Assembly (NCBI GenBank): GCA_904066235.2
Contig: CAJFCV020000004.1
Coordinates: 12,338,001-12,402,000 of the forward strand
Length of the DNA stretch: 64,000 nt
Reading direction: 5' to 3'
DNA from: Bursaphelenchus xylophilus
Taxonomy: Eukaryota > Nematoda > Chromadorea > Rhabditida > Aphelenchoididae
Position numbers and translations under genes: made by a program. The notes under the pieces are model-generated. The model worked only from the letters and a program-made list of their open reading frames with translations, made no database searches and was not told where the DNA came from. This document shows positions 23,419 to 33,136 of the stretch, piece after piece; within the stretch, counting starts at the first letter, position 1; each line of letters begins with the position of its first letter.

Positions 23419-25371
23419 ATTAATAGATCAGCCTTAGAAAAATATTTTCAGGTCAAAAAATAAATATTTCAGGCTTTTTTTGAGGCTTTATACGATGGTT
23501 ACTGTAGTTTCTAACTTTTGTTAATTTCGCAAACAAATTTATTGGAATGACGAATTTAGACAGGCTATCCGGGTCAGAAACGCGCATACATCATGGAAGG
23601 CAAAAATCAGAATCGTAATACTACCCATTCCTGAAATAGTGGGAGATTACGGTAGCCGAACCCACTTTTTTCGCTGTTTGGCCGCGGCATTCTTTGGAGC
23701 TGTGAGTGTAACAACTTTTGAGGCCTGAAATTCATTCAGGATGGATAGAAGAGCATTTCAGCAACAAATCGCGAAAATAAAAATATAAGTTTTTGAGAAA
23801 ATCCAGGATTACGGTCATTTTAGGGGGTTTTTGGGCCGTTTGGCCGCGGCATTCTTTGGAGCTGCGAGTGTAACAACTTTTGGGGCCTGAAATTCATTCA
23901 GGATGGATAGAAGAGCATTTCAGCAAAAAATCGCGAAAATAAAAATATAAGTTTTTGAGAAAATCCAGGATTACGGTCATTTTAGGGGGTTTTTGGGCCG
24001 TTTGGCCGCGGCATTCTTTGGAGCTGCGAGTGTAACAACTTTTGAGGCCTGAAATTCATTCAGGATGGATAGAAGAGCATTTCAGCAAAAAATCGCGAAA
24101 ATAAAAATATAAGTTTTTGAGAAAATCCAGGATTACGGTCATTTTAGGGGTTTTTGGGCCGTTTGGCCGCGGCATTCTTTGGAGCTGCGAGTGTAACAAC
24201 TTTTGAGGCATGAAATTCATTCAGGATGGATAGAAGAGCATTTCAGCAAAAAATCGCGAAAATAAAAATATAAGTTTTTGAGAAAATTCAGGATTACGGT
24301 CATTTTAGGGGGTTTTTGGGCCGTTTGGCCGCGGCATTCTTTGGAGCTGCGAGTGTAACAACTTTTGAGGCATGAAATTCATTCAGGATGGATAGAAGAG
24401 CATTTCAGCAAAAAAATCGCGAAAATAAAAATATAAGTTTTTGAGAAAATTCGGGATTACGGTCATTTCAGGGGATTTCCTCTCCTAAACTACCGTAATC
24501 CGGGATTTTCTCAAAAACTTATATTTTTATTCTCGGGCTTTTTTACATAGGTACTTTCTAGAGCATCGGGGATGTATTTCAGGCTTCAAAAGTTGTTACA
24601 CTCGCAGCTCCAAAGAATGCCGCGGCCAGACGGCCCAAAAACCCCCTAAAATGACCGTAATCCTGGATTTTCTCAAAAACTTATATTTTTATTTTCGCGA
24701 TTTTTTGCTGAAATGCTCTTCTATCCATCCTGAATGAATTTCAGGCCTCAAAGTTGTTACACTCGCAGCTCCAAAGAATGCCGCGGCCAAACGGCCCAAA
24801 AACCCCTAAAATGACCGTAATCCTGGATTTTCTCAAAAACTTATATTTTTATTTTCGCGATTTTTTGCTGAAATGCTCTTCTATCCATCCTGAATGAATT
24901 TCAGGCCCTAAAAGTTGTTACACTCGCAGCTCCAAAGAATGCCGCGGCCAAACGGCCCAAAAACCCCTAAAATGACCGTAATCCTGGATTTTCTCAAAAA
25001 CTTATATTTTTATTTTCGCGATTTGTTGCTGAAATGCTCTTCTATCCATCCTGAATGAATTTCAGGCCTCAAAAGTTGTTACACTCACAGCTCCAAAGAA
25101 TGCCGCGGCCAAACAGCGAAAAAAGTGGGTTCGGCTACCGTAATCTCCCACTATTTCAGGAATGGGTAGTATTACGATTCTGATTTTTGCCTTCCATGAT
25201 GTATGCGCGTTTCTGACCCGGATAGCTTGTCTAAATTCGTCATTCCAATAAATTTGTTTGCGAAATTAACAAAAGTTAGAAACTACAGTAACCATCGTAT
25301 AAAGCCTCAAATAAAGCCTCAAATATTTATTTTTTGACCTGAAAATATTTTTCTCAGGCTGATCTATTAAT
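23419..25371. repeat. 1.95-kb inverted repeat built of tandem 162-bp units (D)
   Basis: The outer ends are ATTAATAGATCAGCC at the left and its complement at 25357-25371. Each arm has a unique outer segment of about 240 bp and then tandem units of 161-162 bp marked by TTTGGCCGCGGCATTCTTTG. There are five units in the left arm (marker at 23681, 23843, 24005, 24166, 24328) and four in the right arm (24619, 24780, 24941, 25102). The turn is near 24480-24500, with almost no spacer. Units are over 95% alike by eye. There is no ORF of note. It could fold into a very long hairpin. Confidence 0.9.
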
Positions 25372-27115
25372 ATGTGAACCGTAGAGATTAATGGAAAAGT
25401 TTAAAAATTGATCGTCTCTATTTTGGTCCTACAGTAACCGAACATAGCAACTTTGAACGCTTATATCTCAAAAACTTATATTTTTATTTTTGATTTTTTT
25501 GTTTTATTTTACGGGAAGGGTGTCCAACTTTTATAATCCGGTTTGAAAACTTGTTACACTCTTTCCAATTTTCGGCAGTAATCGATATGGTATCATGACG
25601 ATTACGGTACTACCGAAAGACGAAAAGGAACAAAAAAAGTTTCAATTAGAAAAATGTTGGCCATGTTCGAAAACATACACACAAGAAGTTTCGGACCCGT
25701 AGGACGATCACCTGGTCCACGACAACGGCCGCTTTATAAAACACAAAATGTTACAGTAATCCCGAAATAATGCAAATTTTGGGAAAACGTTTGACGCTTT
25801 TGATGTATGCCTTGTGGGTGTTCTATGAGCCAAATTTGAAGAAATTCGGTGATGGTCACCGCAACAATGTCCGGGCCATGCTTCACTTTGTAAAAAAGTC
25901 CGTTTTAAAAGCTTCCCCAAATTTCGCAACGCCGGTTGTCCTATTGTAAGAAAGTAAAACTAGTTTATAGCAAAAGTACAACATAGTATGCATATAAAAG
26001 CGTGTCTTACATTTCGTACAAAGAAGACATCGTTTCGGCTCCGCCACAACTCAACACAATCGCCTGCAATGGAGTCGGGATTCAAAGGGTGCGAAAGATG
26101 AGGTTGTAAAGTCGTATTAAGAGTACATAATGTTAAAAGGGGGACTTCATGAGGAACGAAACTCAAGTGGTTGTAAAAATTGCACATTGTACGTCTGCGG
26201 GAAATGATAAGTGGGAAATTACTGAATACTACTGTACTACATATTATAAATTGCATAAAGTTCAAACCTTACAACGCCCACACAAAATTCAAAAATCCAA
26301 GTTCAAGTTGTACTGTTGGAATTTTTATTTTAAAAATAGCTAAAAATTCCTTTTTATTACATCCAATAAATGTTATGTAAAAAAACAAAAATTGTCAAAG
26401 CGCTTATGGGCGATTGGTTGTTTAATGTTCAAGCGTCTAGTGGTTATGTAACCGACAAGAAACCTGTTATTGTCGGCGTTAACAACAACATTTTTTGAAA
26501 AAAAATGTCGGCTATTTACTGTATGGATCACAGTAGCAATTTGATATAGAAATCCCTAACAATTACGCAAAAAAAAAATAAAAATGTTACAGGTCGCAAT
26601 TATAGTCTCAGCGCACAAGTGCTTCGACAAAATGTCACCGTTTTAACAGTTAATTAATGCTTTGGTTTTGCAAGGCTAGGGAATCGTTCAAGATGACCTA
26701 TCGTCACAAATAGGACTCCGAAATCTTGTTTGACCGATGTCGCGGCCAGCGACGCTGATGACGTAAGTCGGAGGCGGAGTTACCGCGCATGTCTAAACCC
26801 AAGTCCTAGCGCCTCGATCGAAGATCGAGGAGAGAGGGAAAAGCGATGAAGATGGCCGGTTGTGTTTGGAATAATGAATGTCATTGTTAACCTTTGTGGA
26901 TATTTGAGTATTGTCTAGTAAAGAGATACGCCGCTCGGGTACGTGGAAGGCGGTGAAATACCTGGCCCGGAAGGCTAGGTCTAACCATCGGTCAGCCCCG
27001 ATCCCCCTAAGGGAGGGGTCTGTGACATCGATTTCTCGGCCAATTTCGTACAAAATCAAGTGTTTTTTGACAAAGCCGACCACTTTTGGGCTCTCTGAAT
27101 TTTTCGAAAGGTACA
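25372..27115. other. Gene-free stretch
   Basis: Repeat-like text resembling the long inverted repeats (AAAACTTATATTTTTATTTT, CGATTACGGTAC) occupies 25440-25930. A small perfect stem, CCTCGATC-GAA-GATCGAGG, lies at about 26813-26831. I see no supportable gene. Confidence 0.45.
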
Positions 27116-27117
27116 TA

Positions 27118-28346
27118 CAGGGTGACCCGAAATAACGGAGACAAATTTTGGAAGGGCCCACCGCGAAACACAGGCGTTATAGAAACACAAGCGACAGTGG
27201 GTAATATTCCATAAGACTTTCTCTCTAATCCACGAAAATTTGGCGGAGTCGTCATGTCGCAGGAAAAAGTTACAGCTTAACAAAAATGCCTTGCGCCATT
27301 TTTTGGCCCTCAATTTTGGTTCCTTTGTATTGTGTAGAGCATGGCTGTACTACAGCTGCAGAAATGGCAAGTTCATTTGTTTTGCTAGACTACTACGTCT
27401 CTAAGCAAGCAGTTATGTAGGTTTCTGGGCTACGGTTTTTATTTCTGCGGTGGTACCAATCTCAACATTGAAGATCGCCATTTTTTCCAAATTTTTTCGA
27501 TAAAAAATTCAGTTTTTTTAGAATAAAGCTAAAACCGCTAGAACGTATTCTATTCATAAATACAATAATTCTGGAAAAAGCTGTGATTGCTTGCTGGTTG
27601 CAACAGATTTTCCTTGACAAGTTTCTCGCCCAGAACTACCCATGGCACGCGGCTTTGAGAAAGATGGGTTATCGATAACAAAATGACAAGATAGATAAAA
27701 ACGGCGCATTCTGCTCTTGTACACTTATGAATACGACTCTTGAGAATCGGCCTAGGGCACTTTCGGTCTTTATGTGTCACCGACTCGACCGGTATTCCGC
27801 CTAAGGCAAAAATAAGGCAGAATTCTAGTGATTACCAAATAACATTCCGTAGCAGTTACAAAATGTTTCTCTTTTGGTTCTATGGTGTTCCTTTAATCAT
27901 GTTCTAGTAACTCATATTACATTTTGCCTTATCTAACATTTAAACTCCTTTTTACCGATACATTTTCAAAAAAGGCCGATTTTTGCACTTCAACTCCCTG
28001 AAAATACTCGGCTGTAACTTTTGAACCATCGATAGTTGAGCTTAGTATGATGGCTCGTTTTAAAGGCCATATTGTGATAATTAAGGACAGCAAATCTCAA
28101 ACTATTCCGAATTTTCTTTTTTGAGTAAGGCAGCTTTCTTGCAAAAAGACCCCACGGGCAGAAAGGTCCGAGTCAATCGGATATATTGATGTGGTTCAAG
28201 GCACAAGAGCGTCGTACAACAAAACTTCCGGTATATAAAACTACACTAACGTGGTACTGTAGCATAAATAAGGAATCACTCATGAATCTTCATAGGCCGC
28301 AGAAAAAACGGGAAATCTTTTGTCTCCGTTATTTTGGGTCACCCTG
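27118..28346. mobile_element. Mariner-like element, no intact transposase
   Basis: The left end CAGGGTGACCCGAAATAACG continues GAGACAAA; the right end is the near-exact complement ending GGGTCACCCTG. TA is duplicated at 27116-27117 and 28347-28348. At 1229 bp it has the size of a full mariner, but no frame stays open beyond about 85 codons and I see no DDD/DDE catalytic region, so it is either long dead or non-autonomous. Confidence 0.75.
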
Positions 28347-28792
28347 TATACTGGTTGACAAAATTTCCTCGTATCTCGGGAACCGCTGGGCCTAGAGCTT
28401 CCAAATTCGGCATAGAAACATCCTGTGACAATCTAACACCATACCCAAAAACACTCATATCATTTGATGCACTTTGAGTGCACTTTTTAAGCAAAAGGCA
28501 AAAAAAACGGGATGACAAAATTTGCTTTCCTGGAAAATATAAAAGAAAAAATTCAAAATCATCTTTCCGGTAAAGGCCTAGGGCGAAAAGCCAACTCAAA
28601 GAATTCACTTTTCGTTTTGACATGGGCACTAACAATTGTAAGATATCCAATTTTTTTTTAAATTTTTGCAGGTATGAGTCTCGTATCAACTCTTGAAAAT
28701 TTCAGTTCTCGTTTTGAAGTGGCAGATACTCAGCGCCGAGAGACTACTTCTGCAAAACAAAAGCTAGTGCCGGAATCACACGATTTATTATA

Positions 28793-28798
28793 TTTATT
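28793..28798 (-). terminator. Poly(A) signal of the lipase gene
   Basis: AATAAA on the minus strand about 27 nt after the lipase stop; a second AATAAA follows a few bases on. It implies a short 3' UTR. Confidence 0.6.
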
Positions 28799-28824
28799 CT
28801 GGTTTGTTAAAGTTGTGTTGGCAA

Positions 28825-30650
28825 TCATTGCAATTTTACACCGTCCAGACGTTCGATCAGATTGATTATTGGCAACGTGATGTCTTGCGTTACATTCTGG
28901 CCCCAAAGGAAGTCCACGTGCGAGAAGTGCTCGAAAATTGTGTGGGACTGAAAAATAAAGGTCAATATATCCATGGTATGTATGTATGAATACAATATAA
29001 CGCATTGTTTACCAGTATGACTCCCTGTGGTAGTGTTTTGAGCAAATTCTCCGTATCTGCTGGATCAGCCAGCCAATCAGCCTTGCTGGAGAACATGTGT
29101 GTCTTTAGGCCGCTAATCTTTGAGATATCGTAACGCGGAGGGCTTTTCTATAAAATAAAGAAGTCCATAAGCAAAGTTTCAAGAATTTTTCCGTCTAGCA
29201 ATGTACAGTAGAGGACCGAATCCAGTGGCAAAAAAACGTTCCATTTCGCATCCGGGGAGTATCAAAAATGCAGCAAAATACCTCCCTCTCCAAGTGAAAA
29301 AACTCCGTTTTGAAGAGGTCGCCTGTTCTCTCACAAAAAGAGCCGAGTCTTTAAAATTGGAAATGGAGGTATTTTGCCACATTTTTGATACTTTCGGCAT
29401 GCAAAATGGTATGTTTTTTTGCCACTGGATCAGGTCCTCCACTGTAAGTCGTTTGACATCATCAACTTACTTGATTGTAATGTTTCACATTCGTATTGAC
29501 ATCTCTATAGTCGTATCGCTCCATAACCCCTCGGTAAACGGTTTGCAGCCAATGCAAAAAGTTTTGCGAAGAGGTCCCGTCCGGGGTGTGGCTGGTGTAA
29601 ACGGAGAGCCGAGTGTGGTTCAGCTGCTTGGAATTGGGCCCGGCGACCATTCCAATCAACGAGTCGCAAATCACCGCTTGTCCAAGTGTGGTGTCGCAAA
29701 TGTAATGAGAGAATTTCTTGAAAAACACGTTGTTCGCCATAAATTCATGATCTCCGAGAAGCTTCTTGGCGAACTAGAAGATATCCGAATTTTCATCGCC
29801 TTTGGCAAGTCTCACCTTGAAATTTGGATAGACGGTTCTTGCCATGATTTGAAGCAGACCTTTGATATGTTTCACCGTGTAAACTGGAGCCAGCGCAAAG
29901 TGTCTTCGAATTCTGTTGGCGAATTCTGGGCATTCGGACAGATGGGCAAAGAGGATGAGGTTTGCCTGGCTGTGCGCGACGTAGTAGATTTGTTTTTGTC
30001 CGGTGACCTCCGTAACCTTGTCAAAAATTGCAGGCAGGTCTTTGTGGGCGTGGTCTGGCCAACTAAACACATCGGTCTTGCAGAGAAAATGTGTTTTTTT
30101 TTGATGACGTAAAAATTCAAGAAATCTTACCTGAATTGCCAAAATTCCGAGTCTTTCACGGACAAGGTTGTATGGTTCTTTCCGTAGGTGTTGCCTCGCA
30201 CATTGCCCAGCCAAACGTCAAATCCATTGTCGGCAAAGACGAAGCCTAGAACAATTTTGGCTGAAGTTTTACGAACAAACCTGGCGATTGATGAGGCAGA
30301 TTGAAGACATAAGAAGCACTCGACTCCAGAAGGCCGTGAAATAACAAAATGGCAGGTCGATCCTTCCTCAACGACTTGTCATCTGGAAAGGACATCATTT
30401 TCGGCCGATAGCAGTTATCGACTCACTTTTTCCATGCGGAATCCGCTGGATCTCAATAATGTAACCGTCCTCGGTTTTCACCCAGTGCTTTTCCACCGGA
30501 TATCCCCAAAGCTCAATCAGTTTTTCCTAAAAAAAGTGTGTGAAATCAGCCACAACTCACTGTTCGCAACCCCTCCTCCGGCAACGGCTCGGATCCGTGG
30601 CATACGCACAGAGTTGAAGTGAATATCAGAACAGGAACCAGCCACCACAT
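28825..30650 (-). CDS. Secreted/lysosomal acid lipase (gastric-lipase-type alpha/beta hydrolase), complete
   Basis: Eight exons: 30561-30650, 30427-30526, 30281-30382, 30131-30245, 29816-30062, 29471-29773, 29013-29147 and 28825-28947. They total 1215 nt (404 aa plus stop), frame kept throughout. Residues 1-19 are a signal peptide ([19 protein letters not shown]). [17 protein letters not shown] then EIQRIPHG is the family's N-terminal signature. [10 protein letters not shown] (about 76-85) gives the oxyanion HG, and [19 protein letters not shown] follows. The nucleophile Ser167 lies in VAHSQAN, the acid is Asp343 in [11 protein letters not shown], and His374 lies in SHVDFLWG. The family hydrolyses triglycerides and cholesteryl esters in lysosomes or gut lumen. 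Length matches nematode LIPL-type lipases (about 400 aa). The oddity is AHSQA in place of the usual GHSQG. AATAAA occurs about 27 nt past the stop. A family B palindrome sits in intron 6. Confidence 0.95.
29206..29444. mobile_element. Family B near-palindrome inside lipase intron 6
   Basis: This 239-bp element has ends CAGTAGAGGACCGAATCCAG and CTGGATCAGGTCCTCCACTG, TA duplicated on both sides (29204-29205, 29445-29446) and arms of about 105 bp with a short loop. It shows the TA duplication and CAGT ends typical of Tc1/mariner-mobilised MITEs. It lies entirely in the intron between lipase exons 6 and 7. Confidence 0.85.
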
Positions 30651-30844
30651 GGTCCGCGAGACCTGCTGACAATGCACCGCTGTAGAAAAGTTTTATCAGA
30701 CCGAGCCACAAACACATTTTATAGCTCTGAATAGTTGTAAGAGGCAAAAGCTAAAGATCATTAAAAAAATGCAGAAAAGCGAAAATGAGCCTTTAATACT
30801 ATTAGGAAGAAATCAGTTTTATAAAGCGATTTGAGACGGAATCG

Positions 30845-31035
30845 TCTCAAAAGTGATGCTCAGACCTTTTTTTTAAATTTTGCTCAGATTTTGGGCCAAA
30901 ATCATAGTAATTCCAGTAATTCCTTAAAAATTTTGGCTTGCACTTTGCAGGCGCAGCCGAGATATCCAGCAATCTTTGTCTGCTTCTGCTGTAGTGAGGA
31001 ACGTTTCCAGAAAAAAATCCTTCAACGCAAAACTG
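30845..31035. repeat. Family A MITE fragment
   Basis: AAAGTGATGCTCAGACC, then GCTTGCACTTTGCAGGCGCA and GCCGAGATATCCAGCAATCT, match the left half of the family. The right half is missing. Confidence 0.55.
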
Positions 31036-31159
31036 ATAATACTCCGCCGATTTAATCTGGAACAGTCTGAAACTCGTAAACAATGACAGATACGAACTCC
31101 ATTTCTTCAACAAGTTTGATCAACAATCGATTGTCTGCGTTACTGTAGCAAAGTATGGT

Positions 31160-31556
31160 AAAAGTTCCTTATTCTGGCCACAAGTTATAATTTTGCGGAA
31201 ACTGGTCAGAATTAGCCCAAATTTGGCGTGCAGGCTCAGTGCATCGTTGTCAATGCCCGGACAGTGGATTTAGTTAGTGAGGTGCCTTCTTTTTTACGTC
31301 TTACCTTACCCTTCAAAAGCGGCCGCAGCCTGCGATCTTAAAGTTTACACGATGGAACCTGTCTAGAACTGAACTTATTGCCTCCGTGTAGGACTACATA
31401 AATGAGTCGTCATAGCCTTTTAGGTACCCTTAAAACTATATAGCTACTATAGTAATTCAGTGCCAGCTAGTCGAAGTCTTTTTTTCCTAACTTTAGTTCC
31501 CAAGCTTGGGCGCAGTTCGCAGAGTACCTTTGTTGTGGCCAGAATAAGGAACTTTT
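31160..31556. repeat. Inverted repeat, 24-bp arms
   Basis: AAAAGTTCCTTATTCTGGCC plus ACAA at 31160-31183 recurs as its exact complement at 31533-31556. The 349 bp between them show no ORF of interest. It may be the ends of another non-autonomous element. Confidence 0.6.
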
Positions 31557-31819
31557 CGCAAAATATAGTATTCCGTCTACCGTAAGGCACAAGAAAGAAT
31601 TTTGTAGTTTCTAATTTCGGTTGTCGGAAAAGTTTGGACCAGGACAACAAAAAATTTCTTTATCACTAGGTGACATGAAGTCGTAATAATTAAGAAAAAC
31701 TTATCATGGTTCTCAGCTGACTCAACTGATTCTAATGATATGCTATTAAACGCGGTGTTTATGGTCCTGAAGGAATTTTCCAAGGAAATTTCCAGGATTT
31801 TATTCATATCTTTTCGTCG

Positions 31820-31866
31820 AAATCGATTTACGCTTCTGACTGACTGTAAGAAGCGTAAATCGATTT
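31820..31866. repeat. Perfect 18-bp stem-loop
   Basis: AAATCGATTTACGCTTCT at 31820-31837 pairs exactly with 31849-31866 across an 11-nt loop (GACTGACTGTA). It is isolated and not part of an identified repeat. Confidence 0.7.
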
Positions 31867-31929
31867 AAACTGGCCATGATATTACATACGTATACATGAC
31901 CAAAAACTAGCCTTTTCTCGGGCCGTCCT

Positions 31930-32337
31930 CCACGTTTTGCGTACTCTCTTGGCTGCTAGGTAGGCTAAATCTTTGTGCCCAAATTTCTTCCTGCTTCTCA
32001 AGTTCGACACTCAGAAACTTGTCATGTATTTAGAATAAGTTTTTCTAGGGCACATGAGATTTTCCTAGCTGGCACTTTGCAGAAACGGTCGAGATATTTA
32101 GGTCTAAGTTTGAAAAAGAGTGACACTTTTTGCAAATTTGGGCTTGGAAAGTTTTATGCCTTTCTAGCGTAGAGAATCGTGAAAATAAATTAACATAAAA
32201 CTGACAAAAGTATGGTCAAAAATTGTTTTCCTCTATACCTGCGTATTCTCTCGACCGCAGGGATTTTTGAATATCTAGGTATCCCCTGCAAAGCACGAGC
32301 TAAAACTTAAACGTCGCACTTGGAACACTTTTCCTGC
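31930..32337. repeat. Degraded family A MITE
   Basis: It contains CACGTTTTGCGTACTCTCTT, GCTGGCACTTTGCAGAAACG and GCAAAGCACGAGCTAAAACT, and ends near CGTCGCACTTGGAACACTTT. The left terminus is lost. Confidence 0.55.
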
Positions 32338-33136
32338 AGGTTAAAGAATCTGAATAAGACATTCTTCATCATCACTTGTTGGTTAGCATCCACTTTCACG
32401 GAGTGTTATAGACTTCTATTTTTCAACTCATTTTGTCATGTTTTTCTGCGAATTTATCAGTTTTGTTTCACCGAAAGCGATGTAATAAATCACAAAGAGC
32501 GAAGACACCTGTAAGAGTTGTTGTAAAATGTTGCGGTCATACGGATCTGTTCTATTCTGCTCGCATGAAGAAACATTGAAGGAATGTGTCAAAAAAACAA
32601 GGGTGAAAGTACTTTCTGCTCAACTTTGGATTAACCTGCTGGAAATTGTCAGCAAAGAAAATAAGAAAAAGCCAAAGCCAAAATGCCAAGGAAAAAGTTG
32701 GCCAAGTATCTTTGTTTTGGCCAAAGCTCCTTTCATTTGACAGCTTACGTATTATACATACAGTATTATAACATATTATAAAATTTCGCCATTTTCTTCC
32801 ATTTGGCCGTTTTTTATTTGAATTGTTGACCTCGATAATGTAAGCCCACTGACATACAGTAACTATATTATATGTATTTTGCTATTCTACAGCGTTTGAA
32901 GTTGTAGCTTTGGAGATCTCCTGAACTTTGCGTTAGTAATACAATATGTTCCAATATTGTATGAAATTTCAATTAAACGTATTGAGCAGTAAATTCAATT
33001 TCATCATCGGTTCCTACATTTAATGTTATGTAATAATACAAACTTTTCTACCACATTTATTCCTCTACCGTAATACAAGTTGTTTTCTTCAACTAGCACG
33101 CTAAATTTGTCATTGTGGGTCAGTCTAGACATGTCT
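32338..33136. other. Gene-free AT-rich stretch
   Basis: The only ORF of note is 32528-32740 on the plus strand (70 codons, lysine-rich end), with no known domain. I see nothing else. Confidence 0.45.

Noticed and set aside
23419..25371. CRISPR array
   Set aside because: The repeats are contiguous 162-bp units in a palindrome without spacers, in a eukaryotic genome.
29201..30112. 303-codon plus-strand ORF
   Set aside because: It runs antisense through lipase exons 5 and 6 and the family B palindrome. The minus-strand exons carry the lipase motifs and splice sites, so this is a shadow.
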